64,000 bases of DNA from Caedibacter sp052030685 (GCF_052030685.1 NZ_JBQAJM010000011.1:1-64000); one strand, 5' to 3'; positions 25,680 through 35,347 are shown, counted from the stretch's first letter. Notes: generated by a model from the letters alone, not told the origin. Program-made: numbers and translations.

Positions 25680-27763
25680 ATTCGCTCGATCTTAATGCAT
25701 ATTTTCAAATGCTTCAACCCACGGATGACACGCGCCAAATGCACACGGTCTTTGACCTCAAGCATTGTCTGCACGATACCATATTGCGCGTCAGACTCAA
25801 GAATATTGAAACTTAAAATTTGTGCATCATGCCGTGAGATATTAGCGGTGACTTTGGCAATTGCACCTTGTACATTTTGCAAACTAATTCGCAGCTTCAC
25901 CGGATAATAGCCCGTGCAGTCTTTTGCCCATTGTGTCTCAATAATTTCATGTGTTTTTTTAAGTTTTAATAACTCACTGCATTTAATGCGATGAATCATT
26001 AACCCTTTATCAGAGATTAATACACCCGTAATTGGATCATCAGGAATCGGTGTGCAGCAGCTTGCTAATTGGCGAAGATAACTATCATCGATCAGCAATT
26101 TGCGTTGCGCATCATAATCATCACTTTCAAGCTGCTGTTTTTGATCAACAAAGTGCACAAACGTATTCGCTGAGAAATTTGCTTGCCCAATGGCAGCATG
26201 TAGCTCGGCAATAGCTGGGAAATTAAACTCAACTAACGCCTCTTGTAATAACTCCGCTGAAATAGTCGAAAAATCCATATGATTTTTCAATAGTGCTTGT
26301 GTGAGAATCTGCTGCCCAATATGCACAAACTCTTCATGCTCATAGCGCTTTAAAGCATGCTTTATCGCGTGTTTAGCACGCGCCGTTTTAATAAACTCAA
26401 GCCACGCAGGATTTGGGTGGGCATTAGGTGAGGTAATGATCTCAACGGTATCACCATGCGTTAACACATAACTCAATGGCGTGATCCTACGATTCACCTT
26501 TGCCGCAATGCAGTGATTACCAATATCGGTATGAATGTGATAAGCAAAGTCAACACATGTTGCACTTTTGGGCAGTTCAATAATCTCGCCATTTGGCGTG
26601 AACACATAAACCTCGTCAGGAAATAAATCCAGCTTAACACTTTCAACAAAGTCCATTGATTTGGTGACATGTTGTTGCAAATCAGACAGCTTCTCTAGCC
26701 ACTTTTGAGCATTATCGTGACTTAATGATTTCGCCTTATAAATCCAATGTGCGGCAACCCCTTTCTCTGCCGTGTCATCCATTATTTTAGTTTTTATCTG
26801 CACTTCAATTGGCACACCATAAGGACCAAAAACGGTGGTGTGTAGTGACTGATAACCATTGGCTTTTGGGGTAGCAATATAATCTTTAAAGCGTCCAGGA
26901 ATAGGTCTGAAGATCTCATGAATTGCCCCTAAGATCATATAGCAATCGCGCCGTGTTGGCGCAATGACCTTATAAGCATAGATATCCATAATTTCAGAGA
27001 ATGACATCTCTTTATCTCGCATCTTGCGATAAATGCTATATAGACGTTTTTTGCGACCTGAGACTGGCTTTTCACCTTCTAAAAGCTCAGTCAGATGATA
27101 CTGTAATCGCTCTTTAATTTTACGAAACAAGCGATCACGATGCTTTTGTGCATGTAATACTTTTGTTTTTAGTGTTTTATAGCGATAAGGATACATTGCC
27201 TCAAAAGCTAACTCTTCAAATGAGTTTTTAATGTGATGCATCCCCAATCTATGCGCAATAGGGGCATAAATCTCTAAAGTCTCTAATGCGATTCGTCGAC
27301 GCTTATCTGGGCGAAGTGGCGCAAGCGTTGTCATATTATGTAGTCGATCAGCAAGCTTAATCAAAATAACACGAATATCCTGCACCATTGCCAAAACCAT
27401 TTTACGGAAATTCTCGGCTTGCAATTCTGCCTTTGAATGCGTTTCAATCTTACTTAATTTGGTAACACCTTCAACTAATTGCGCCGTTTTTTCACCATAA
27501 CGTTGAGCAATCATTTCTGACGAAATTTCAGTATCTTCAATCGTGTCATGCAAAAGAGCAGCAATCACCGTTTCACAATCAAGGCGCATACCTGCCAATA
27601 CACAAGCAACTGCTACTGGATGCGTAAAGTAAGGCTCGCCAGAGCTTCTAACCTGCAGCTCATGCGCATCAGCACCAAACAAAAAAGCATCTGCCACGAG
27701 CGCACGCTGCTCATCATTTAGATAACTATGAATAATTTTATTTAACTTATAAAATAAAAACAT
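25676..27763 (-). CDS. spoT: Bifunctional (p)ppGpp synthetase/hydrolase SpoT
   Basis: A 695-aa RelA/SpoT homologue. The N-terminal HD hydrolase domain is intact (HP...LLHDTIEDT), which argues for SpoT rather than RelA. The synthetase domain contains GRKKRLYSIYRKM, YAYKVI and GYQSLHTTVFGP. TGS (VYVFTPNGEIIELPKSATCVDFAYHIHT), zinc-finger (ASCCTPIPDD) and ACT domains follow. Usual neighbours rpoZ, gmk and trmH are absent here. Confidence 0.95.
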   Translation of the reverse strand: MFLFYKLNKIIHSYLNDEQRALVADAFLFGADAHELQVRSSGEPYFTHPVAVACVLAGMRLDCETVIAALLHDTIEDTEISSEMIAQRYGEKTAQLVEGVTKLSKIETHSKAELQAENFRKMVLAMVQDIRVILIKLADRLHNMTTLAPLRPDKRRRIALETLEIYAPIAHRLGMHHIKNSFEELAFEAMYPYRYKTLKTKVLHAQKHRDRLFRKIKERLQYHLTELLEGEKPVSGRKKRLYSIYRKMRDKEMSFSEIMDIYAYKVIAPTRRDCYMILGAIHEIFRPIPGRFKDYIATPKANGYQSLHTTVFGPYGVPIEVQIKTKIMDDTAEKGVAAHWIYKAKSLSHDNAQKWLEKLSDLQQHVTKSMDFVESVKLDLFPDEVYVFTPNGEIIELPKSATCVDFAYHIHTDIGNHCIAAKVNRRITPLSYVLTHGDTVEIITSPNAHPNPAWLEFIKTARAKHAIKHALKRYEHEEFVHIGQQILTQALLKNHMDFSTISAELLQEALVEFNFPAIAELHAAIGQANFSANTFVHFVDQKQQLESDDYDAQRKLLIDDSYLRQLASCCTPIPDDPITGVLISDKGLMIHRIKCSELLKLKKTHEIIETQWAKDCTGYYPVKLRISLQNVQGAIAKVTANISRHDAQILSFNILESDAQYGIVQTMLEVKDRVHLARVIRGLKHLKICIKIERI

Positions 27764-28058
27764 CTAATATCAGCGCAGCTTAATAATGTTTTTCAGTATA
27801 ACGATAATTTAGCCAAAGCCCTACTGCTGCTGTGGCAAAACCGATCAATTTCAATTTAAATGCATAAAATTCTGGCAAAAACTATTTATTTGTTTAGAAT
27901 TATCCAGTTTTTAGATGCATATAAATATTTTAAGTCTATACTTTTTGCGAGGACTAAAAGCATTTTAAGCTTGGGGTTGTGCATTTACTTTGCAAAGGGT
28001 TGGTATAGGTTTGATCAGCTTTGGAAGATAAAGCTATATAATAAGGAGTAACTTTAAC
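27764..28058. other. Intergenic gap upstream of csrA
   Basis: 295 AT-rich bases between divergent spoT and csrA. A 63-codon ORF at 27860-28051 is hydrophobic/basic with no family resemblance and I do not call it a gene. The region must hold both promoters and the csrA leader. AAGGAG lies 8 bases before the csrA ATG. Confidence 0.4.
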
Positions 28059-28244
28059 ATGTTAATTTTAACAAGAAAAATTGGCGAGACTGTCATGATT
28101 GGGGACGAAGTAACAGTCACTGTTTTGGGCGTCAAAGGAAATCAAGTTCGTCTAGGCATAAACGCGCCTAAAGAGGTGTCCGTACATCGTGAAGAAATCT
28201 TTGTGCGCATTAAAGGTGAGCACTCATTAGGCGATATGGAATAA
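28059..28244 (+). CDS. csrA: Carbon storage regulator / translational regulator CsrA
   Basis: A 61-aa RNA-binding dimer. The strand-order sequence MLILTRKIGETVMIGDEV and the RLGINAPKEVSVHREEI segment, with the RNA-contacting Arg, match the family. AAGGAG at the correct distance supports the start. CsrA binds GGA motifs in mRNA leaders and controls the switch between metabolism and virulence or motility. Sequestering sRNAs were not seen in this window. Confidence 0.97.
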   Translation: MLILTRKIGETVMIGDEVTVTVLGVKGNQVRLGINAPKEVSVHREEIFVRIKGEHSLGDME

Positions 28245-28319
28245 CATACCACCATACGCACAACTCGTATTGAGTAACAAGCCATTATCAAAAGCTGATT
28301 TATGTTATCTATTAAGATA

Positions 28320-28346
28320 CCAACCACTTATCTATCTGATGGTTGG
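28320..28346 (+). terminator. Possible hairpin after csrA
   Basis: CCAACCA (28320-28326) pairs perfectly with TGGTTGG (28340-28346) around a 13-base loop, followed by TTCTCC. The stem is short and the T-run is weak, so a terminator role is uncertain. Confidence 0.3.
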
Positions 28347-28432
28347 TTCTCCACAATTCAGCCGTAAACCTTTTGCAGCGCCTATGCTTTATAGCTACAC
28401 TGATGAAGTATCATCAAAAGAAGGAGTCAGTT

Positions 28433-28864
28433 ATGCAAAAGAAGCTTTATATCATTGCAGCTGGAATACTGTTGTTAGCAGGTTGTGCACAATTTAGCAG
28501 TCAACACAAAGAACCAACTGCTATAACACCAACAGATCAAGCGATTAAAGATAATACATCTTCAACAGTAAGAAACAATGACAAAGCAACAACAAGCAAG
28601 GTATCAACTGAGGATGACTCAGCCAAAGTTGTTGAAGCAGCAGGCGCGCCTGAAACTAAACTTGAGGAAATTTCAGCAGTTGCTAACGTTGCAGAGAATA
28701 ATAAGCCCGTAACTTATAAAGTCGAGATTGGCGATAGCTTATATAGCATTGCCCGCAAGAATAACATCAGTATAACCTGTCTTTCTAAAGCCAATAAAAT
28801 AACAGATCCTAATCGCCTAGCGGCAGGACAAACGCTTATCATCCCAAAGCCTACTGACTGCTAA
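28433..28864 (+). CDS. LysM-domain lipoprotein (export operon)
   Basis: A 143-aa lipoprotein with lipobox LLAGC (Cys18), a long Thr/Ala/Lys-rich linker and a C-terminal LysM domain (about residues 93-140) that should bind peptidoglycan. Two cysteines frame the LysM: C116 (ITCLSK) and the terminal C143, so an internal disulfide is likely. AAGGAG precedes the ATG at 28433. It lies 6 bases before the tolC-like gene and appears to be the first gene of a four-gene export operon. The lipoprotein may anchor or position the exporter at the cell wall; this is inference. Confidence 0.85.
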   Translation: MQKKLYIIAAGILLLAGCAQFSSQHKEPTAITPTDQAIKDNTSSTVRNNDKATTSKVSTEDDSAKVVEAAGAPETKLEEISAVANVAENNKPVTYKVEIGDSLYSIARKNNISITCLSKANKITDPNRLAAGQTLIIPKPTDC

Positions 28865-28870
28865 ACTCCA

Positions 28871-30187
28871 ATGAACCAATATCTGAAATATCTTAGCCTA
28901 TGCATGCTAAGCACAACGGTTTCTTTTGGATTTTGCAAAAGCTTCAGTTTACAGCAAGCAGTGCAATATGCGATTGAGCATGCCCCGAGTTTAAAATCGC
29001 AGCAATCACAACTTAACATTGGCGCTTTGCAAAAAGACAATGCCTTTGCCGCCTTCTTGCCAAAACTTGACTTAATCAGCACATCAACAGCAAGTGATAC
29101 AACATACAGTACAGCCAATAGCACAGGGCTTAATACCGGCAATACCTTTGGCTTGCAGCTATCAGAAGATTTTAGTCAAAATGGTATTAAGATCACCAAT
29201 TATTACCAAGCAAAGATTCAAACCGCGATCGATCAACTTAACTATCGCTATGCTAAGGATCAATTGATCCAAGAGGTGGCTGAAAATTTTATCCAATATT
29301 CACTCAGTGTTCACAACCTTAAGTTGCAAGAAACACTTTATCAGCAATATCAAACGCAGTATCTAAGTGCCAACACCTTATATAAACAAGGACTTAAATC
29401 ACGCTCGGACGAGCTAAATTTAAAAACGCAGCTCTTAAGTACCGAGATTACGTTAAAGCAACAAAAACAAAGCCTTAAAGTTTCCAAGCAGAAATTACTT
29501 AAAAGCATGGGTGTTAGCGCTTTTAGCCCTCAGGATTTCAATTTTAGTGTACTGGCATTACAAGATCTAAAAGACATCCCTAAAGCATTAACGCATTTTT
29601 CTGAGCAATATCTATACCAATACAAATTATGGCAATTACAACAACAAAAAGACAATTGGAGTATCAATCAAGCAAAACGTAATTACTGGCCAAATGCTTC
29701 ATTTGCCATCAATGGGGGGTATCAAAACCCTTATGCGCAAAATGGTTTTTTTGGTGGCATTGGTGCACGCAAAGAATTTAGCTGGAATGCAACCTTAACG
29801 TTAAGTTTTAACCTGTTTGATGGCGGCACGTTGGATCGCAATATTGTCATTGCTGAGGAAACAAAACTTAAAAACCAGTATGACAATCAAGGCAACATAC
29901 TCGATGCACAAAAAACGCTGGCAGATTTGCTCAATGATTTCAAAAACCAATATGATACGCTACCAACAGCCATTGAACTTCAGAAATATGCCAAAGAAAG
30001 TTACACCTCGGTAAAGCGTAATTTTCAAGCGGGCAGCCAGTCTTATCTTGATTTAATCAATGCATTACGTAGCTTACAAACAGCTGAGCAAACGATGCTT
30101 AATCTCTATGCAAGTTTATTAAAAGACACCTATCAATATCATTTCTATAAAGGAGACATTGAGCGTTATGTTTTCAAGAATCATTAA
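28871..30187 (+). CDS. TolC-family outer membrane efflux protein
   Basis: A 438-aa OEP-family protein. A signal peptide ends near FGFCKSF. Two repeated halves hold coiled-coil regions with the family segments LQQAVQYAIEHAPSLKSQQSQL and RNFQAGSQSYLDLINALRSL. It forms a trimeric outer membrane/periplasmic channel. The 3' end overlaps the adaptor gene by 20 bases. Confidence 0.9.
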   Translation: MNQYLKYLSLCMLSTTVSFGFCKSFSLQQAVQYAIEHAPSLKSQQSQLNIGALQKDNAFAAFLPKLDLISTSTASDTTYSTANSTGLNTGNTFGLQLSEDFSQNGIKITNYYQAKIQTAIDQLNYRYAKDQLIQEVAENFIQYSLSVHNLKLQETLYQQYQTQYLSANTLYKQGLKSRSDELNLKTQLLSTEITLKQQKQSLKVSKQKLLKSMGVSAFSPQDFNFSVLALQDLKDIPKALTHFSEQYLYQYKLWQLQQQKDNWSINQAKRNYWPNASFAINGGYQNPYAQNGFFGGIGARKEFSWNATLTLSFNLFDGGTLDRNIVIAEETKLKNQYDNQGNILDAQKTLADLLNDFKNQYDTLPTAIELQKYAKESYTSVKRNFQAGSQSYLDLINALRSLQTAEQTMLNLYASLLKDTYQYHFYKGDIERYVFKNH

Positions 30188-31058
30188 ATGGCTCATTATC
30201 ATTATTATCCTAATTGCGCTTGGATACGGGCTTTATTACTTCGCTGTTAAAACCAGTCAGCCATTAACTACAACGGATACGCCCTATATAGTAAGCAAAA
30301 AAACACTGATAAATAAAATTTCCGCTGCAGGAGAAGTTAGTGCCAATAAAGAAACCGTCGTCACCGCACCCTATGCAGGCTATATCCAAAAAATCTACGT
30401 CAATCTGGGGCAACATGTCGTTCAAGGCGATCCTCTTGTGAGCATAGTTAGCTCACTACAATCACCGGAGAAAGTCTACCCAATTAGAGCACCCTATGCC
30501 GGAACTGTGATCTATATCAAAAAATCTGAAGGTGAGTATGTCACTCAAGGTTCAGGCAACACTCAAAATAGTGACTTTATTCTCAAAGTCGATGATTTAT
30601 CAAAACTTTATGTCACCGCAGACATTGCCGAATCAAACATACTGCAAATGAAAAAAGGCTTAAAAGTCATGATCAAAGCATCCGCTAACAATAATACTAG
30701 CTTTGATGGTGCAATCACCAGCGTTGCTCTAGCGCCCTCACCAAATAATTCGGGGACATCATTTAATTCGACACAACAAACTACTTACCCGATTAGGGTG
30801 CTTATTACAACAAAGAATGCTGATTTGCTTCCCGGAATGAATGTTGTTTGTGATATTTACATTGATGAAAAACAAGATGTCATTGCGCTGCCTAAGCAAT
30901 ATATTCGCATTCAAGATGGGCATAACTATGTCAAATTGAGCAACGGAAAAATGCAAGAAGTCAGCTTAGGCATACAAACCACACAAGATGTTGAAATCAC
31001 CAAAGGCTTAACGGTCGGTGATCAAGTTGAGCCAATCGATTACTTCAGCGGAGTATAG
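30168..31058 (+). CDS. MacA/HlyD-like periplasmic adaptor lacking the alpha-hairpin
   Basis: A 296-aa adaptor with an N-terminal membrane anchor (about residues 5-27). The two lipoyl half-motifs (about 62-93, APYAGYIQKIYVNLGQHV; about 104-128, RAPYAGTVIYIKKSEGEYV) are joined by only about 11 residues (VSSLQSPEKVYP) instead of the long coiled-coil hairpin normal in MacA. A beta-barrel and a membrane-proximal region follow. I used the ATG at 30168; a TTG at 30159 is also in frame. The missing hairpin means the usual docking to TolC cannot be assumed. Confidence 0.85.
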   Translation: MFSRIIKWLIIIIILIALGYGLYYFAVKTSQPLTTTDTPYIVSKKTLINKISAAGEVSANKETVVTAPYAGYIQKIYVNLGQHVVQGDPLVSIVSSLQSPEKVYPIRAPYAGTVIYIKKSEGEYVTQGSGNTQNSDFILKVDDLSKLYVTADIAESNILQMKKGLKVMIKASANNNTSFDGAITSVALAPSPNNSGTSFNSTQQTTYPIRVLITTKNADLLPGMNVVCDIYIDEKQDVIALPKQYIRIQDGHNYVKLSNGKMQEVSLGIQTTQDVEITKGLTVGDQVEPIDYFSGV

Positions 31059-31062
31059 CCAT

Positions 31063-33093
31063 ATGAGTTTGGCGTATGAGGTAAGTAATCTTAGTTTTAG
31101 TTATCACGGTGCAATGAAATCAACGCCCGTGTTGCATGATATTAATTTAAAAATCCAGCAAGGTGAGTTTGTTGCAATTGTAGGGGCTTCAGGATCAGGC
31201 AAGTCAACATTGCTGCATTTATTAGGTGCAATGCTGACACTTGAATCAGGTAATATCAAAATAAATAATGAATCCCTTGCGCATGCTGATAGTCGCAAAT
31301 TGGCACAAATACGCGCTAAACATATTGGCTTCGTGTTTCAGCAATTTCATCTATTGCCCAAGCTAAGTGTGTTGGACAATATCTTGTTACCGATGAATTA
31401 TCCGATTAATGTTCAGCATGATCGTAAAGCATTAAAACAAAAAGCGCATGATATTGCCAAAGAAGTTGGCATTGCCCATCGTTTAGATCATTACCCTAAA
31501 GAGCTCTCAGGCGGTGAACAACAACGTGTCGCAATTGCCAGAGCATTGATGCGTAATGCGGACATTATCCTTGCTGATGAACCAACGGGAAATTTGGATA
31601 GTCACAATACCCAGAACATTATGGCGCTCTTAACCAAGCTGAATCAAAATGGCAAAACAATCATTTTAGTAACGCATGATAAGGAAATTGCCGAATTTGC
31701 ACCGCGCACTATCGAGATTAAAGATGGTAAAGTGCTTGCAGATATTAAAAAGGACACCCAAATAAATTCTTCTGCCAAGCAGGATATAACTCAAATCCAT
31801 GACAATAAACAAAAGCCAAGCTCAAGCAGCAGCTACACACATGCCTTAACACGACTTTTTGCTTTAGCCTTACGCACCTTGATGATCAAAAAAGGGCAAA
31901 CACTATTGACTGCTTTAGGTGTAATTATCGGTGTTGCTTCCATTATTGTGATGATGACGCTTGGACAATACGCTAAGGATAAAATTCTAGCATCTTATGA
32001 TAAATTGGGCGCAAAAACGGTATTATTCTATGCCTATAAGAACTGGATGCAATCGGCATCAGATCATAATAATTCATCCTTTGAACAGCTTTCGGTTAAA
32101 GATGATCTCATGCCGATAAAGCGGATTTTCCCACAGATTACCATGCTATCGCCTTCGATTAGTAGCTATGCCAACAGTGTGATTTTTAATAGTAACAAGG
32201 TGCATCAAAATAGAATCTCAATTCAAGGCGTTAATGAATATTTCTTGCCGATTGTTAATACCCACCTAGCACAAGGACGAAATTTCTCGGCACTGGATAT
32301 TCAAAATGCCGATAACGTCTGCATTATTGGTAATGATATTAACCGTGAGCTTTTCCCAACACAAAGCGCAATTGGCAATGTCATTAAGATCGGTGATTAT
32401 GGTGGCAGTTATACCTGCTTTGTCATTGGCGTGCTAAAGAAAAAATCAAGCTCAAGCAGTGATGCTTGGAATAATATCAATACTCAGGTTCTCCTACCTT
32501 TCACCTACTTACAAAAGGTCAATTGGAGTTTTCTAGCCCAATTTTATTTTAGTGTCGATGATGTAAACGCTGTCATTCCAGTGAGTAACGCCCTTAAGAA
32601 TTACTTCACCAGCAAATATGGCAACAGCGGCACCTTCATGGTGTCACCGGACATTGATCTATTGCAAAACATTCAGACTTTTTTAAACATTTTCACCTTA
32701 ATGCTTGCAGTCATTTCAATCGTATCGCTTGTTGTTGCAGGCATTGGTATTACCAATATGATGCTGGCATCAATTTCTGAAAATCTATATGAAATCGGCT
32801 TACTCAAAGCCATTGGTGCCGGAGATCGCACGATCTTTTGGAGCTATTTGATTGAAGCCATTTTACTGTGTTTAAGTGCTGGCATTATCGGCTTTGTGCT
32901 GGGAGTTGGTAGCTATGAGTTGATCTTATATATCGCTTCAAAGTTCGTGCAAGAGATTCAGTTTATCTGGTTCATCTCACCCTTTGCGGTATTACTGGCA
33001 TTTATCTCTGTCGTCAGCCTAGGGATACTAAGCGGCTTGCTTCCGGCACGTAAAGCTGCAGCTTTAGATGTGGTGAAGTGTCTAAACCATTAA
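31063..33093 (+). CDS. MacB-type ABC transporter (fused ATPase and permease)
   Basis: A 676-aa protein. The N-terminal ATPase has Walker A GASGSGKST, Q-loop FVFQQFHLLP, signature LSGGEQQRVAIARA and Walker B IILADEPTGN. The C-terminal part is the MacB_PCD/FtsX permease: a first membrane helix around ALGVIIGVASIIVMM, a large periplasmic domain, and three C-terminal helices (ITNMMLASISENLYEIGLLKAIG). MacB-type systems perform mechanotransmission for export of lipoproteins, siderophores or toxins; substrate unknown. The ATG at 31063 follows the adaptor stop by 4 bases. Confidence 0.92.
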   Translation: MSLAYEVSNLSFSYHGAMKSTPVLHDINLKIQQGEFVAIVGASGSGKSTLLHLLGAMLTLESGNIKINNESLAHADSRKLAQIRAKHIGFVFQQFHLLPKLSVLDNILLPMNYPINVQHDRKALKQKAHDIAKEVGIAHRLDHYPKELSGGEQQRVAIARALMRNADIILADEPTGNLDSHNTQNIMALLTKLNQNGKTIILVTHDKEIAEFAPRTIEIKDGKVLADIKKDTQINSSAKQDITQIHDNKQKPSSSSSYTHALTRLFALALRTLMIKKGQTLLTALGVIIGVASIIVMMTLGQYAKDKILASYDKLGAKTVLFYAYKNWMQSASDHNNSSFEQLSVKDDLMPIKRIFPQITMLSPSISSYANSVIFNSNKVHQNRISIQGVNEYFLPIVNTHLAQGRNFSALDIQNADNVCIIGNDINRELFPTQSAIGNVIKIGDYGGSYTCFVIGVLKKKSSSSSDAWNNINTQVLLPFTYLQKVNWSFLAQFYFSVDDVNAVIPVSNALKNYFTSKYGNSGTFMVSPDIDLLQNIQTFLNIFTLMLAVISIVSLVVAGIGITNMMLASISENLYEIGLLKAIGAGDRTIFWSYLIEAILLCLSAGIIGFVLGVGSYELILYIASKFVQEIQFIWFISPFAVLLAFISVVSLGILSGLLPARKAAALDVVKCLNH

Positions 33094-33695
33094 AACCCCA
33101 CTTTAAAAACCTTGCCAGTTTCAATACCAGCAACGGATCTTAGATAGGCTTGGGCTGCATCATGTGCAGATACCGATGTAAAGCCCGGGAAAAATGGCGC
33201 ATAAGAGGCAAGTGCTTCGGTGATAACTGTTGGACTTACCGCATTGATGCGCACCTTTTGACGCAATTCTAAGCTTGCTGCTTTGAGATAACCTTCAACT
33301 CCTGCATTGACCATCGCAGCGGATGCGCCAAGGGCGATAGGTTCTTGATTTAAGATCCCTGTGGTTAATGTGAATGAGCCATTATCATTAATATATTTTA
33401 ATCCCTCTTGCACCAGGTTGACCTGCCCCATCAATTTGTTATGCAGCCCAAGCATAAAATCCGCTTCAGTCATTTCAGTTAACGCCTTAAACGTTACTTT
33501 ACCCGTGGTCGATACCAATGCATCAAATGAGCCAATCTTGTCATACATGGCTTTGATCGAATCAAGATCGGCAATATCTACCTCAATATCGCCTGAGCGT
33601 GATACTTTAATCACTTCGTAGTTGTGCTGTTGCAAAGTCTCACACACACTTTGACCAATCGTGCCCGTAGCACCCACAACAATCACTTTTTTCAT
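33090..33695 (-). CDS. Short-chain dehydrogenase/reductase-like protein
   Basis: A 201-aa Rossmann SDR with the dinucleotide motif VVGATGTIGQSV and RINAVSPTVITEAL. The usual catalytic YxxxK is replaced: the equivalent region reads SAAMVNAGVEGYLKAA with no Tyr at the expected position. This variant is common in a subgroup of short SDRs (the LTLTSGILS...SAAxxNxxxEG type), so the protein may be non-canonical but not necessarily inactive. It converges on macB with a 4-base overlap. Substrate unknown. Confidence 0.85.
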   Translation of the reverse strand: MKKVIVVGATGTIGQSVCETLQQHNYEVIKVSRSGDIEVDIADLDSIKAMYDKIGSFDALVSTTGKVTFKALTEMTEADFMLGLHNKLMGQVNLVQEGLKYINDNGSFTLTTGILNQEPIALGASAAMVNAGVEGYLKAASLELRQKVRINAVSPTVITEALASYAPFFPGFTSVSAHDAAQAYLRSVAGIETGKVFKVGF

Positions 33696-33824
33696 ATTCT
33701 ATCCTTTTTACATTTGATCTAAAATTATGATAATAATACTTTACACTTAAATTAATGGCATTCCAAACAAAACCTAGATAAAATTGTCGTGGCTAATTGG
33801 CTAGGTGATGAGTAAAACTGCGTA

Positions 33825-34337
33825 TTAGAAAAACTTCAATTTCTGCCACCAATTCTTGTTGTGAATGTTTTTCTCGAGCTTTTCACGCTTAATCGCAAGA
33901 GAAGTTCTTAAATCATTTGGCGTTAAACGATGTGAAGCAAAATCATTATTGGTCAAAGGGGATTTTGCTGCTTTAAATGCTGCATCAATAAGCTCTGAGC
34001 AGAACCATTTATCATGTTCATCCATCCAGTCACGACGCCACAAGCCAAGCCCTAAGGCAGATGAGTAATCATATTTCTTGCCCAGTTGATTGTTTAAAAA
34101 AATAATCAGATCATTCTTTTGTGCATCACTGATTTCTGTACGCCAAGTTTCTAACATATCTTGAGATTTGCGCAAGTCATCATAGCTACGCTTATAAACA
34201 CCCAATGAACCATTACTACTATAACAATCATCATCAATTTGCAATTCGACATGTGAAAAATGTGAACGTGTCACCCAGCGAATACCATAACTGAGAGGAT
34301 GATACCTCCGACCAAAGTATATTTGAATAATGGGCAT
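33825..34337 (-). CDS. YiiX/NlpC-like permuted papain-fold hydrolase
   Basis: A 170-aa protein of the permuted NlpC/P60-type (YiiX/YebB-like) hydrolases. The order is His first (SHFSHVELQI), then Cys late (WFCSELIDAA), as in this circularly permuted branch. The substrate could be a lipid, peptide or cell-wall amide and is not known. The ATG at 34337 has AAGGA upstream; the longer frame extends 16 codons further. No signal peptide is visible. Confidence 0.75.
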   Translation of the reverse strand: MPIIQIYFGRRYHPLSYGIRWVTRSHFSHVELQIDDDCYSSNGSLGVYKRSYDDLRKSQDMLETWRTEISDAQKNDLIIFLNNQLGKKYDYSSALGLGLWRRDWMDEHDKWFCSELIDAAFKAAKSPLTNNDFASHRLTPNDLRTSLAIKREKLEKNIHNKNWWQKLKFF

Positions 34338-34517
34338 AACAATTTCCTTTTTATCTTTCCATGAACGCCTAAGCAAGTATAGCAAAGGATTATCCCAAAA
34401 AATAAAGTGTTAACACAAATAAGCGTATCGTATTTGATTTTTCCAAATTTTTACGTTAATTTGCGCGAACCAAAAATAGGTCTTTGATACAAAACAAATC
34501 TATAGGGGGTTTATCTC

Positions 34518-35339
34518 ATGACAAAAATGAACAAAATAATTGGTTTATCAGCGATTGCTTTACTAAGCATCTCTGCAGCAAATGCTAGCGCACAAAGTGG
34601 TTTAATCGTTGGTGGCAACGTTGGTTACTCATTTGCACAAAATGGTTTTGCAAACCACAAAGGTGGTGTAGCTTTCGGTGGTTTAGTAGGTTATGACTAT
34701 GCTTTAAATCGCAGCGTTAGCGTTGGTGCGGAAATGGATTTGCAATACGCAAACCAAGTTTCAAAAACAGCAGGCAACAAAATCAATGTCTGGAATGTAC
34801 CACTATTCTTAGTTGGTAAGTACTATTTTGGCAACAATAAACAGTTTGATGTATTTGGTAAAGCGGGTTATGCATGGAACCGTGTTGGTGCCAATGATAA
34901 CTATAGCAAAATTTTCAGACCTGTTGTTGCAGTGGGTGCTGGTTACCAATTGTCTCGCACTATGAACGTATTTGCACAATACCAATACAACTGGTTGCCA
35001 CAAGGTGGTCACAGCATGGGTCAAGCAACGGCTTCTGTTGGCTTGACTTATACGATTCCAATGGGGCCAAGCAACTATTTCTCAAGCCAAGAGAACAATG
35101 CTATTGGTCAAGAGCAACCTGTAATGCATAATCAGCCAGCTGCAGCGCAAGCACCAACAGCTATTGGTAATGCAACGTATACGGTTAAAAAAGGTGATAC
35201 ATTATATGACATCGCTATAGCACATGGCTTATCAAAGACTAAAGGTGCTAACTGCATTGCTAAAGAAAACAACATCACTAACCCATCTAAGATTCGCGTG
35301 GGTCAAAAGCTTGTGATTCCAGCAGTCCACTCTTGCTAA
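34518..35339 (+). CDS. OmpA-like beta-barrel fused to a C-terminal LysM domain
   Basis: A 273-aa outer membrane protein. A signal peptide (about residues 1-25, ending NASAQS) is followed by an eight-stranded OmpA-like barrel (about 26-180, with VGGNVGYSF and ASVGLTYTI) and a Gln/Pro/Ala-rich linker. A LysM domain (residues 219-273) takes the place of the usual OmpA-family peptidoglycan-binding domain. It has C246 and a terminal C273. AGGGGG precedes the ATG. It should tether the outer membrane to the cell wall. Confidence 0.85.
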   Translation: MTKMNKIIGLSAIALLSISAANASAQSGLIVGGNVGYSFAQNGFANHKGGVAFGGLVGYDYALNRSVSVGAEMDLQYANQVSKTAGNKINVWNVPLFLVGKYYFGNNKQFDVFGKAGYAWNRVGANDNYSKIFRPVVAVGAGYQLSRTMNVFAQYQYNWLPQGGHSMGQATASVGLTYTIPMGPSNYFSSQENNAIGQEQPVMHNQPAAAQAPTAIGNATYTVKKGDTLYDIAIAHGLSKTKGANCIAKENNITNPSKIRVGQKLVIPAVHSC

Positions 35340-35347
35340 TCATTACA

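Noticed and set aside
27860..28051. 63-codon ORF upstream of csrA
   Set aside because: No family resemblance or ribosome-binding site, and it runs through the expected csrA promoter/leader.
33090..33695. Broken SDR pseudogene because the YxxxK tyrosine is missing
   Set aside because: The frame is intact and this Tyr-less pattern is typical of a known short-SDR subgroup.
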